Source: a bacterium (GTDB lineage Bacteria > Bacteroidota > Ignavibacteria > Kapaibacteriales > Kapaibacteriaceae). From it: a stretch of 33,595 nucleotides of DNA. Under the pieces are notes generated by a model, which saw only the letters and a program-made list of their open reading frames with translations, did no database searches and was not told where the DNA came from. Below, in pieces: positions 27,130 to 33,595 of the stretch. A program made the position numbers and the translations under genes. Position 1 is the first letter of the stretch. Each line of letters opens with the position of its first letter. Location: assembly GCA_024711065.1 (NCBI GenBank), contig JANJTN010000007.1:1-33595 (forward strand), written 5' to 3'.

Positions 27130-27341
27130 CAGTCGTAGTCCTCTTTCTCCCGCTCAATGACCACGTCGTGTCCCTTGAAAATGCCGAATGCCTCATCTGG
27201 CTCGAGGACCGGCACCAGTACGAAGGAGCCTCGCCACTCCATGAACATGACCTTTTGGCCAGGCTTGATCTTCATCGTGTCTCGCACTTCCTGCGGGATC
27301 ACGATCTGGTACTTGGGGCTTACTGTGACGGTGGTGCTCAT
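27129..27341 (-). CDS. vapB: VapB-type AbrB-fold antitoxin
   Basis: A 70-residue swapped-hairpin AbrB/MazE-like DNA-binding protein. MSTTVTVSPKYQIVIPQEVR followed by DTMKIKPGQKVMFME is the typical SPKYQIVIP..VR..KIKPGQ signature of the N-terminal domain; the C-terminal tail (DEAFGIFKGHDVVIEREKED) is the part that normally binds and blocks the toxin. ATG 27341 is chosen because the AbrB signature begins there; the longer frame from 27398 runs through the operator. Such proteins also repress their own promoter, and two overlapping palindromes lie 19-38 nt upstream. Confidence 0.88.
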   Translation of the reverse strand: MSTTVTVSPKYQIVIPQEVRDTMKIKPGQKVMFMEWRGSFVLVPVLEPDEAFGIFKGHDVVIEREKEDYD

Positions 27342-27359
27342 ATCGACCCTGCATCGTTG

Positions 27360-27379
27360 TACGCTAGGCGTATCGATAC
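27360..27379. promoter_or_regulatory. Probable vapBC autoregulatory operator
   Basis: Two overlapping palindromes, TACGC-TAG-GCGTA (27360-27372) and GTATCGATAC (27370-27379), lie just upstream of vapB. Paired palindromes close to the antitoxin start are what VapB-family repressors usually bind. Confidence 0.45.
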
Positions 27380-27459
27380 AAAGATCGTAAAACCGCACGA
27401 AATTCCAAGATCCAATCCGGGTAACAGGAACCCCGGCATGGTTCCGTAAGTCGTTTACT

Positions 27460-28044
27460 TTAACGGATGATGGTCGTGAACACCAGATTCCGAAACGCTG
27501 TAAGGGGCCTACTGGAACGAGCGCTCTTCATGCGTACCATGGCGCCTTCGAAGGCATTCAGGAGGAATTGGCCGGTTGCCTCGGCATCCAGCTTAGGGTC
27601 GATCGAACCCTCGCGTTGTCCGTCGCGAACGGCGTGGATGAAGTAGGATTCTGCGGTTCGGAAGACGGTATCGACGTGTTGGGCGAAGACGTCGTTCACA
27701 TCGCCCAGCTCCTGGCTGAAGTTGCCCGCCAGGCAGCCTCTGGTGAAGTGGGTGGAGTTCTCGTAGGTGTCGATCATGTGATCGAAGAAGCGCGAGAATC
27801 GCTCGCGGGCCGGATACTTCTTGTCGGCAAGAAAGGTGCGCAGCTCCGTATGCCACATCTCGGCATACCGGTCGATCACGGCGAGAGCAAAGTCTTCCTT
27901 GCTCTTGAAGTGGTTGTAGAACGACCCCTTCGGCATCCCGGCGGCATCCACCAGGTCCTTGATGCTCACATCGTTGTACCCCCGGAGATACATCAATTCG
28001 AGCCCCTTGTCTACAAGCGAGGCAGGGTCGATCCGTGTTTTCAT
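27460..28044 (-). CDS. TetR-family transcriptional regulator
   Basis: A 194-residue TetR/AcrR regulator. The N-terminal helix-turn-helix is clear (LMYLRGYNDVSIKDLVDAAG, then MPKGSFYNHFKSKEDFALAV; residues about 17-55). The helical C-terminal part (RGCLAGNFSQELGDVNDVFA, GQFLLNAFEGAMVRMKSARS) resembles the AcuR/NemR-like branch, whose members often respond to reactive or electrophilic small molecules; the ligand here is not known. AAAGGA lies a few bases before the ATG. GACCGGTC-type sites lie 19 and 76 nt upstream and fit autoregulation. A lipoprotein gene precedes it on the same strand. Confidence 0.9.
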   Translation of the reverse strand: MKTRIDPASLVDKGLELMYLRGYNDVSIKDLVDAAGMPKGSFYNHFKSKEDFALAVIDRYAEMWHTELRTFLADKKYPARERFSRFFDHMIDTYENSTHFTRGCLAGNFSQELGDVNDVFAQHVDTVFRTAESYFIHAVRDGQREGSIDPKLDAEATGQFLLNAFEGAMVRMKSARSSRPLTAFRNLVFTTIIR

Positions 28045-28059
28045 CGTGCGTCCTTTCCA

Positions 28060-28127
28060 AGCGACCGGTCATCTTGCGTTACATGGAAGCGGTCGCTCAA
28101 TGCGCACTGGGCACTGAACGACCGGTG
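28060..28127. promoter_or_regulatory. GACCGGTC-type candidate operators for the TetR gene
   Basis: GACCGGTC (28063-28070) and GACCGGTG (28120-28127) stand in the 108-nt gap before the TetR gene. AGCGACC (28060-28066) also recurs inverted as GGTCGCT (28091-28097). The core GACCGGTC is a perfect palindrome and is of the kind bound by some TetR/NemR-like repressors. Confidence 0.4.
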
Positions 28128-28152
28128 GTGTAAGGCAAGATGGCTGGTCATG

Positions 28153-28668
28153 TCATTTGCAATCCGTTGTCGACGTGGTTTCCTGACCGATCAAGACTCC
28201 ATTCTCGTCCCACGTGGTCACGGTCTTGAACGTGACCCACGCATTGGCCGAGGATCCCTTGGAGACCAGCTTTCGCTCCGTGAAGGACGTGAATTCCCGC
28301 GGGAACGGAGGGCCGACCTCATACGCATTCACGGATCCCGAGGAAGACATGATCTCGTAGGCGTCGCCAGAGACCGATCCGACACCCTTGGCCTTGATGT
28401 CCGATTCGATCAATCGGCTGGTGGATCCGTTGCCCTGCTCCTTGACCTTGATCGTGAGTTTCAGGACCCCGTCGTAGGTTACCCGCTCGGGAATACAGGC
28501 GTTTGTCACCACGCCGCGTGTATCGAACGTGCGGTGCGTGACGTCCGTGGACTGGATGGTGCCATCCTGCTTGCCCGATGATGCCGCCGTTGGCGAGGTT
28601 TCGCTGGGACTGCAGGAGATCAGCAGGAAGAAGATCGCGATGGCTACTAGCGAAAGGAATGCGCGCAT
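28153..28668 (-). CDS. Uncharacterised lipoprotein
   Basis: A 171-residue lipoprotein of unknown function. ATG 28668 is chosen because MRAFLSLVAIAIFFLLISC is then a lipoprotein signal peptide with a good lipobox (LISC); the longer frame from 28779 runs through the promoter. The mature part starts with a Ser/Thr-rich linker (SPSETSPTAASSGKQDGT) and continues as Thr/Ser/Val-rich beta structure with Cys residues in VTNACIPERV and the C-terminal STTDCK that could form a disulfide. No family motif is recognised. A promoter-like element with an inverted repeat lies about 83-111 nt upstream, and the TetR gene follows 108 nt downstream. Confidence 0.7.
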   Translation of the reverse strand: MRAFLSLVAIAIFFLLISCSPSETSPTAASSGKQDGTIQSTDVTHRTFDTRGVVTNACIPERVTYDGVLKLTIKVKEQGNGSTSRLIESDIKAKGVGSVSGDAYEIMSSSGSVNAYEVGPPFPREFTSFTERKLVSKGSSANAWVTFKTVTTWDENGVLIGQETTSTTDCK

Positions 28669-28750
28669 GTGACGTATCCCCAATGTGTTAAGACTGCAGC
28701 ACCCCGTCTGTGCCTCCAGGAACGCAGCCGATTCCATGAGCGGGGAGTGC

Positions 28751-28779
28751 ATAATACGTACGTAGTTGTACGTATGCAA
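28751..28779 (-). promoter_or_regulatory. Putative promoter with an inverted repeat between -35 and -10
   Basis: On the minus strand TTGCAT (28774-28779) and TATTAT (28751-28756) are 17 nt apart. The inverted repeat ATACGTAC-N6-GTACGTAT (28754-28775) covers the spacer and touches both elements, where a bound repressor would block polymerase. It would drive the lipoprotein gene. Confidence 0.45.
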
Positions 28780-28780
28780 G

Positions 28781-28812
28781 TAAAAAAATGACCGGTCGGT
28801 TTACGACCGGTC
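28781..28812 (-). terminator. Rho-independent terminator after the desaturase
   Basis: Bases 28790-28798 pair perfectly with 28804-28812 around a 5-nt loop; on the minus strand ATTTTTTTA follows. It lies 34 nt after the desaturase stop. Both arms contain the palindrome GACCGGTC. Confidence 0.8.
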
Positions 28813-28846
28813 GAATTGCTCTCAAAGTTGATGGGAAGGGGGCTTG

Positions 28847-29788
28847 TTAGGCCGCTTCGTCCAGCTCCACCGGCTCGATCAGCTCTGGCTGACCGCCATC
28901 GGTCATTGGTAGTGCCTGCACATTCAGGAACTCTTCGGTGGTTTGCCGGCGCTTTTCCAACAAGTTCTGCGGAATGCGCACCACGCTCTTGGCCAGGCCA
29001 AGGGCTTCATACACACGGATCGTGAACCCGGTGAAGTCGAGCTGCCACCACGTAAGACCGTGAAACGCCGAGGCCGGGAAAGCATGGTGGTTGTTGTGCC
29101 ATCCTTCGCCGAGGGCCAGCAGGCCAACGATCGGATTGTTGCGGCTCTTGTCCGTGGTCTTGAACATGCGGCCGCCTACGTAATGGCACACGGAATTCAC
29201 CGACCAGGTAACGTGCGAGGTAAAGAAGATCCGAACCAGGCCACCCCAGATGAAGCCGGTCCAGGCGCCCCACCAGCCCCCTGCCAAAAATCCGATCGCT
29301 GCCGGAACGATCAGCGAGAAGACGGACCAGAACAGGAAGGTCTTGGAGAACCACACCAGCATCGGATCGCGCTGGTACCGGCCGCCCCACTTGGTGATGA
29401 TCTGATCCAGCTCGTCGCTGTTCATGTCGATCAGCCACTCGAAGTGCGCATAGATGAAGCCGGAGATCGTAGGGGAGTGCGGATCTCCCTGTTGATCGGA
29501 GTGTGCGTGGTGCTTGGTGTGCACGGAAGCCCAATGCAGTACCGGCCCCTGGAAGGCCATGGAGCCGAACGCCAGGATGATGGCCTTGAGAGGCTTGACC
29601 GCATCGAAGGAGCGGTGGACCACCAGACGGTGGTAGCCGGCCGTTACGCCGTACTCGGTCAGGATCATACCGGCGAGCGCCAGAACAATGTCGGTTGTCG
29701 AAACATTGCCGGTAATGGCAAGGTAGGCGGCGTATACGACGCCGACGAATGGGACCACGACCAGTCCCACGATAGGAAGTTTGGACAC
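28847..29788 (-). CDS. Acyl-CoA/acyl-lipid delta-9-type fatty acid desaturase
   Basis: A 313-residue integral membrane di-iron desaturase, which inserts a cis double bond in fatty acyl chains using O2 and electrons from a carrier. The three His boxes are HRLVVH (53-58), HTKHH (90-94) and HNNHH (231-235), with the spacing of the stearoyl-CoA desaturase family; hydrophobic pairs lie before and between them. The start is GTG at 29788 (product MSKLPIVGLV). Size fits bacterial members (about 300-330). The requirement for O2 suggests an aerobic or microaerobic life, in line with the cytochrome genes. The reductase or ferredoxin partner is not in the window. A GAAGGGGGCT word lies right after the stop (28835-28844). 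Confidence 0.9.
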   Translation of the reverse strand: MSKLPIVGLVVVPFVGVVYAAYLAITGNVSTTDIVLALAGMILTEYGVTAGYHRLVVHRSFDAVKPLKAIILAFGSMAFQGPVLHWASVHTKHHAHSDQQGDPHSPTISGFIYAHFEWLIDMNSDELDQIITKWGGRYQRDPMLVWFSKTFLFWSVFSLIVPAAIGFLAGGWWGAWTGFIWGGLVRIFFTSHVTWSVNSVCHYVGGRMFKTTDKSRNNPIVGLLALGEGWHNNHHAFPASAFHGLTWWQLDFTGFTIRVYEALGLAKSVVRIPQNLLEKRRQTTEEFLNVQALPMTDGGQPELIEPVELDEAA

Positions 29789-29847
29789 AGGAGATCTCTC
29801 AATTCAAGGAATCCACAAAGATACCGCGAATTCCAGTGGACATTGTC

Positions 29848-30591
29848 CTATTCTGTGTCCGAATTCGGCTGATCCCGATGATACCAAGCCTGCTCCTGCC
29901 GATACGAAGCGCCCACCACGTGCAGGATCTTGAACATGCCCTTGGTGCGGTCTTCGTACCGCATGCGTTCGGCATCGCCATCACCAACGAACATCTCTCG
30001 CATCAGGTCTTCGTAGGGCTTGTTGCTGGTCACGAACACGCGGCCCCCACGATCGTGGATGTTCAGGATCACCTTTTTGTACAGACGGCTGGAGATCCCG
30101 TAGCCGGAATTCATGTCATCGATGATCCAGACCTGGCCCGGTTCCAGCCGCAGATGCGTGTCGAACGAGTACGTGTCGGCGGTCATGAAGATCGGATCCA
30201 GACCGCGCTCCATGAAATCCTTGGCCAAGCCAACGGCGATATGGCTCTTGCCGATCCCGGCCTCGCCCCACATGTAGAGTCCGGCTCCGACGCTTTCGCC
30301 CTTGAGCGCCGCAAGACGCTTGGCGAACTCCAGCATCTCTATCTGCGATGGCGTTCTGGGCGAATAGGTATCAAGATGAGAGCACAAGCTCTCGAGAGGC
30401 AACGTGGGATTGCGCTCGAAGAATTCCAGGTCCAGCGTCAACCGTCGGAGCTGTTCTGCAGAGAGCGCCGACGTGTCGGCCTGAAACGAACTACCCGACC
30501 CATCGGAATCGATCCGAAGGGTCGGGTAGGTCTCTTGCAATCGGGCGATCACCGCAGGGGTGATCCGTGCATGAACGAAGTGGCTCCTCAC
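29848..30591 (-). CDS. DnaC/ZapE-like AAA ATPase
   Basis: A 247-residue AAA-type ATPase. Walker A is GEAGIGKS (109-116), Walker B is VWIIDDMN (about 154-161), and VFVTSNKP is the sensor-1 strand; RYEDRTKGMF is a late arginine-rich segment that may hold the arginine finger. The core resembles DnaC, IstB and ZapE proteins. The first 90 residues are a helical, acidic region unlike the DnaB-binding part of E. coli DnaC. There is no insertion-sequence or phage gene around it, which argues against IstB. The start is GTG at 30591; no better start is seen and this is uncertain. It could be a helicase loader or a chaperone-like ATPase. Confidence 0.75.
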   Translation of the reverse strand: MRSHFVHARITPAVIARLQETYPTLRIDSDGSGSSFQADTSALSAEQLRRLTLDLEFFERNPTLPLESLCSHLDTYSPRTPSQIEMLEFAKRLAALKGESVGAGLYMWGEAGIGKSHIAVGLAKDFMERGLDPIFMTADTYSFDTHLRLEPGQVWIIDDMNSGYGISSRLYKKVILNIHDRGGRVFVTSNKPYEDLMREMFVGDGDAERMRYEDRTKGMFKILHVVGASYRQEQAWYHRDQPNSDTE

Positions 30592-30629
30592 GGGTATAAC
30601 CTACGGAGAACCACCGTTCTTTGATCACG

Positions 30630-31325
30630 TTACTTTACGATCTCGAGTAATTCAACCTCAAAGATCAATGCCTGGTTCGGTCCGATCGAGCCACCGGCGC
30701 CCTGCTCTCCGTAGCCCAGTGACGGCGGGAGGTACAGCATGTACTTCGAGCCAACGGTCATCAGCTGCAGACCTTCCGTCCAGCCCGGGATCACCTGGTT
30801 CAGGCCGAACGTAGCCGGCTCGCCACGGTCCACCGAGCTGTCGAACTTCGTACCGTCGATCAGCGTACCGGTGTAGTGCACCTTCACCTGGTCGGTGGCC
30901 TTCGGCTTGGCGCCGGTTCCTTCCTTGATCACCTTGTACTGCAGACCGCTCGGCGTGGTCATCACGCCTGGCTTGGACTTGTTGGCAGCCAGGAAATCGG
31001 TGGCCTTCTTGATGGCCTCTTCGCCCTCTTTCATCCGCTTCTCGTCCGCCTGGCGCATGGCCTTTTCCTGGAAGGCCATCAGAATGGCGCGCACTTGATC
31101 GTCGGTCAGCTTCGACTCGCCCTTGAGCGCGTCGCGCAGGCCGGCCGACAGCAGATCGGCGTCCACATCCAGCCCCTGCTGCTTCATGGACTGACCGATA
31201 TTCGTGCCAATGGCATACGATGCCGAGTCCTTATCACTCTTCAGATCCACGTTACTTGCTCCCGATTGGGCATTGCAGGCAATGGTCAATACGGCGGCCA
31301 TTGCGATGGTCAACACGACCTTCAT
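30630..31325 (-). CDS. FKBP-type peptidyl-prolyl cis-trans isomerase, exported
   Basis: A 231-residue exported proline isomerase of the FkpA/Mip type. Residues 1-17 form a signal peptide ending in IAC (a possible lipoprotein signal). Residues 30-115 are the helical dimerisation region (DKDSASYAIGTNIGQSMKQQ). The FKBP domain fills about 125-231, with pocket residues Tyr151, Phe161, Asp162, Val178, Ile179, Trp182 and Tyr205 in VHYTGTLIDGTKFDSS, NQVIPGWTEGLQLM and LGYGEQGAGG. It helps fold envelope proteins. AGAGGT lies before the ATG. It runs the same way as the ATPase gene but with no functional link seen. Confidence 0.92.
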   Translation of the reverse strand: MKVVLTIAMAAVLTIACNAQSGASNVDLKSDKDSASYAIGTNIGQSMKQQGLDVDADLLSAGLRDALKGESKLTDDQVRAILMAFQEKAMRQADEKRMKEGEEAIKKATDFLAANKSKPGVMTTPSGLQYKVIKEGTGAKPKATDQVKVHYTGTLIDGTKFDSSVDRGEPATFGLNQVIPGWTEGLQLMTVGSKYMLYLPPSLGYGEQGAGGSIGPNQALIFEVELLEIVK

Positions 31326-31390
31326 AAGAATACCTCTGGTTTGACATGAACTCCTAAGTTACGGCATTCAGCGATGTGCCGAAACACTTC

Positions 31391-31705
31391 ATGACGAACG
31401 ACTTCTACGAACGCGTGTACGAACTGGTCCGACAGATCCCCTCCGGACGGGTGACCACGTATGGTCACATCGCCGAAGCCTTGGGCATGCGATCATCGGC
31501 TCGGATGGTAGGCTGGGCCCTGAATGCGATCGCCCTTCGCGATCGGCAGGATATCCCTGCCCATAGGGTTGTGAACCGGTTTGGAGCCTTGTCCGGACGC
31601 CAACACTTTGAGACCCCGTACGCCATGCGCGAGCGCCTGGAGGCCGAGGGGGTGCAGTTCATTGGCGACGAGGTGGACCTGAGCCGACACCTGTGGGCAC
31701 CGTAA
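31391..31705 (+). CDS. atl: Alkyltransferase-like protein (ATL), MGMT without catalytic Cys
   Basis: A 104-residue member of the O6-alkylguanine-DNA alkyltransferase family. IPSGRVTTYGHIAEALGM is the DNA-binding helix-turn-helix start, SARMVGWALNA carries the recognition helix with the Arg finger, and IPAHRVVNRFGALSGR replaces the PCHR active site: Cys is Ala. Such ATL proteins bind O6-alkylguanine without repairing it and recruit nucleotide excision repair, as shown for other ATLs. The GTG at 31376 gives a five-residue longer form; ATG 31391 fits the usual family N-terminus (MTNDFYERVYELV). It is 8 nt from the convergent amine oxidase stop. Confidence 0.9.
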   Translation: MTNDFYERVYELVRQIPSGRVTTYGHIAEALGMRSSARMVGWALNAIALRDRQDIPAHRVVNRFGALSGRQHFETPYAMRERLEAEGVQFIGDEVDLSRHLWAP

Positions 31706-31713
31706 CGGAGAGC

Positions 31714-33240
31714 TTAGCGATTCAGACGCTGGAGGACGGCTTCCGCCGCCAGTCGGCCCGACCGGGCTCCGCCATTCATGTAGCCGCGAAACTGGTCGTC
31801 GGCATGCTCTCCGATGAACATCAGTGTATCGCTATTGCTTCGCTCTACGCAGCCATAGAACCGCGTCCACTGTCCTGGACCGAAGCTGGAATAGCTGGCT
31901 TTGATGAAGGGGGCTTGTGGCCAGTTCATCCGCTCGAAGCGCAGAGAGGGGTGGTCTTGGGCTGATGGCCAGACGGAGGCCAGGGCGTCCAGCAGCACGG
32001 CTCGTGCCTCCTGCTTGTCCATACCCATCACCATTCGGCAGGTGCTACCGCCGGAGTACATGGTCATCCCGGCCCCCTGCACGCCTTGCATCGCCGTATT
32101 GTCCCAGGCCAGTTGGATCGGTAGATCCGTATACACGACGCCCGAGGCACCCAGGTCGTGCCAGAACGGACGGTCGAACCCCACAAGGGTCTTGGCATTT
32201 GCGCCATAGTGCAGCTCCCGGATCATCTCCTTGAGACGCGTTGGCAGGTGGACCTCCATGGGGATGGTGCGCAACACCGAAAACGGGATCGCGCAGATCA
32301 CCACATCGGCAAGCACGTCCACCGTGGTGCTGCCGGTTCTGAACTGTAGAGCGTACCGATCACCAACCGCTTGTAAACGCTCCAGACGATGCCCGTAGGC
32401 AACTCTGTGCGCCAGCTCACCGGCGATCCGATCGGCGATCTGTTGATTGCCGCCTCGAACCTTGAAGCGCTCGTCGCTCTCGCCATACAATCGAAACGCA
32501 CCACTGCCAAGCTCGGTACCGATCATGGAAATGAAGTTCAACGCCGACTGTTCGCCCAGTTCCAGACCATGCTCGGTCACAAAGGCAGACTCCAGGAACG
32601 CCCGGAACCACCCGGTAAGTCCGAGCTCGGCAAAGTAGGCTTCGGTAGACATCTCGTCCAGTATTCGCGCTGGGCTTCCACTCAGATCGGCCAGGTCCAG
32701 CGGAAGCCGTTCCAGATCCGCTTCGATCCGTGGGACGTATGGCAACAGTGCCGTCACGAGGTCGGCTTCGGTATACGCAACTCCCTCTACATAAAAGGTG
32801 TCAGACAGGTCGGCATACGGCTGTTCCGTCAGATCGATCAGGTGTAAGCCATACTCGGCAGCAAGCGTAAGGATGTCCGTGTGCACCGTGTCGATGAACT
32901 CTCCGCCAAGCTCGGTCACAGCCCCCTTCACCAGATAGTCGGAGACCGAGAGCATGCGACCGCCAACGCGCCCCTGTGCTTCGTAAAGGGTGACCTCTGC
33001 TCCGCCCCTTGCCAGGTCGCGTGCGGCCACCAGTCCGGCGATGCCGCCGCCGACCACAGCGATCCGCGTAGTGGTATCGGTCGGAAGGTCTTGCGGGCGT
33101 GTGCACGAGGCGATCACGGGGGGCAGGGCCAGCGCTGATCCGGCAAGCAGGCTGGTGCGCAGGAACGAACGTCTCGACGCGTCGGTGCCGGCAGATCGCA
33201 CGGCCCGACGCAACAAGCGCATCAGCGGGGTTCTCGACAT
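31714..33240 (-). CDS. Tat-exported flavin monoamine oxidase-like protein
   Basis: A 508-residue FAD-dependent amine oxidase. The N-terminus holds a twin-arginine signal (SRRSFLRTS at 22-30, then a hydrophobic stretch ending VIASC, so a Tat lipoprotein is possible). RIAVVGGGIAGLVAARDLAR followed by VTLYEAQGRVGGRM is the FAD-binding Rossmann signature with the GG-doublet. ELGGEFI, the C-terminal FIGEHADDQFRGYMNGGARS (FAD ribityl/flavin contact) and GYMNGGARSGRLAAE match the family. It would oxidise an amine or a related substrate in the periplasm with release of H2O2; the substrate is unknown. Two GAAGGGGGCT words lie inside it. The next gene upstream on the same strand is the OmpA-domain protein, whose stop is 33 nt away. 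Confidence 0.9.
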   Translation of the reverse strand: MSRTPLMRLLRRAVRSAGTDASRRSFLRTSLLAGSALALPPVIASCTRPQDLPTDTTTRIAVVGGGIAGLVAARDLARGGAEVTLYEAQGRVGGRMLSVSDYLVKGAVTELGGEFIDTVHTDILTLAAEYGLHLIDLTEQPYADLSDTFYVEGVAYTEADLVTALLPYVPRIEADLERLPLDLADLSGSPARILDEMSTEAYFAELGLTGWFRAFLESAFVTEHGLELGEQSALNFISMIGTELGSGAFRLYGESDERFKVRGGNQQIADRIAGELAHRVAYGHRLERLQAVGDRYALQFRTGSTTVDVLADVVICAIPFSVLRTIPMEVHLPTRLKEMIRELHYGANAKTLVGFDRPFWHDLGASGVVYTDLPIQLAWDNTAMQGVQGAGMTMYSGGSTCRMVMGMDKQEARAVLLDALASVWPSAQDHPSLRFERMNWPQAPFIKASYSSFGPGQWTRFYGCVERSNSDTLMFIGEHADDQFRGYMNGGARSGRLAAEAVLQRLNR

Positions 33241-33273
33241 GCCCCGAACTTACGCCGTTGCCATGGTATGGCG

Positions 33274-33595
33274 CTACTTGCGAAGGATCTTGAAGACCGT
33301 GCGGCGGTTCTGCGACCGGCCCTCTTCGGTATCGTTCGAGGCCACGGGCATGGTCAGGCCAAAACCGCGAGCCCGCAGTCGGGAGGCTTCGACGCCTTTG
33401 GCGATCAGGGCATCGCGGACGGCGTTGGCGCGCGCTTCCGACAGCCGCTGGTTGAACTCCTCTCCGCCGATGTTATCCGTATGCCCCTGCACTTCCAGAA
33501 CCACACGCTCGTAGCGGTCGAGGGCGTCTACCAGCTCATCGATGATGTAGGTCGATGCCGAGTCGATGTCGGCCTTGTTGTAGGCAAAGAGGATC
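33274..33595 (-). CDS. OmpA-domain protein, C-terminal part (5' end outside window)
   Basis: The last 106 codons of a gene that runs out of the window; the frame stays open to the edge, so the apparent internal start at 33504 is not a real start. The residues form an OmpA-like peptidoglycan-binding domain: LEVQGHTDNIGGEEFNQRLS, with Asp in HTDN and the later Arg in SEARANAVRDALIAKGV, is the diaminopimelate-binding core, then LRARGFGLTMPVASN and GRSQNRRTVFKI close the domain. It anchors an outer-membrane or lipoprotein partner to the cell wall. What precedes the domain is unknown. Confidence 0.9.
   Translation of the reverse strand, partial: ILFAYNKADIDSASTYIIDELVDALDRYERVVLEVQGHTDNIGGEEFNQRLSEARANAVRDALIAKGVEASRLRARGFGLTMPVASNDTEEGRSQNRRTVFKILRK

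Larger units (their letters stand above)
334..32929. repeat. Dispersed ten-base word GAARGGGGCT, 16 copies
   Basis: GAAGGGGGCT: plus strand at 334, 18724, 28835, 31906; minus strand (as AGCCCCCTTC) at 6560, 13632, 21498, 22219, 24431, 25208, 32920. GAAAGGGGCT: plus at 10440, 15926, 24451; minus (AGCCCCTTTC) at 4881, 15003. Numbers give the left end of each word. Nine of the sixteen continue with T, often TG. Near matches with one change lie at 9997, 16852, 22465, 26219 and 29275. Copies fall in genes of all frames and orientations and between genes, spaced about 2 kb. Confidence 0.8.

Noticed and set aside
27568-28581. Plus-strand open frame of 337 codons across TetR and lipoprotein genes
   Set aside because: It runs antisense to two supported genes and through their intergenic region.
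28790-28812. Hairpin read only as a TetR operator pair
   Set aside because: The perfect stem, short loop and run of seven T on the minus strand after the desaturase make a terminator the simpler reading; the operator idea is kept only as a secondary one.
29848-30591. ATPase gene as IstB of an IS21-type element
   Set aside because: No istA transposase or terminal repeats are near, and the N-terminus differs.
1-33595. CRISPR array, insertion sequence, prophage or integron
   Set aside because: No regularly spaced direct repeats, transposase, integrase or phage genes are present; the dispersed ten-base word is too short and too irregularly spaced for an array.

Overview
The window is a 33.6 kb piece of an ordinary bacterial chromosome, rich in G+C by eye (about 60%, not computed) and almost fully coding. 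A secreted protein with a type IX secretion (T9SS) C-terminal sorting domain and choice-of-anchor-D modules, signal-peptide barrel proteins, an OmpA domain and several genes without clear Shine-Dalgarno sites point to the Bacteroidota/Chlorobi (FCB) group, plausibly a Kapabacteria- or Ignavibacteria-like lineage. That placement is inference. No rRNA, tRNA, prophage, insertion sequence or CRISPR array is visible.

Layout. 1-3.6 kb: the 3' part of an arylsulfatase with a C-terminal jelly-roll, a hairpin terminator, an SbtA-type bicarbonate transporter, and a convergent Na+/Ca2+ exchanger. 3.7-9.6 kb (minus): a probable unit of an MltD-like transglycosylase, an NDP-sugar pyrophosphorylase, metK and ahcY; the last two run the S-adenosylmethionine/S-adenosylhomocysteine step. 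9.7-17.2 kb: a haem-motif lipoprotein diverging from a zinc phospholipase C/P1-nuclease-like protein with a probable C-terminal barrel, an unknown helical protein, a monohaem cytochrome c with a 13-codon mini-ORF, a baeRF-type protein, and an ECF sigma factor coupled to a one-span membrane protein. 17.2-24.3 kb: a barrel protein and T9SS cargo in a tight pair, an NAD(P)-binding protein, a small membrane protein, an SDR and a TPR adenylate cyclase. 24.4-33.6 kb: aconitase just downstream of a VapBC pair, a TetR regulator, a lipoprotein, a fatty acid desaturase, a DnaC-like ATPase, an FKBP isomerase, an alkyltransferase-like protein, a Tat-exported amine oxidase and the 3' end of an OmpA-domain gene.

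The most unusual signal is not a gene. The ten-base word GAAGGGGGCT, or its close form GAAAGGGGCT, occurs 16 times on both strands in all three codon frames and between genes, where base composition predicts about 0.2 copies. One inverted pair of the two forms makes a hairpin just downstream of the aconitase gene. Density, lack of strand bias and the inverted pair resemble DNA uptake sequences, which would be new for this group. The other notable items are the P1-nuclease/barrel architecture, the translationally coupled mini-ORF behind the cytochrome, shared GACCGGTC sites near the TetR gene and in the desaturase terminator, and a promoter whose spacer carries an inverted repeat.
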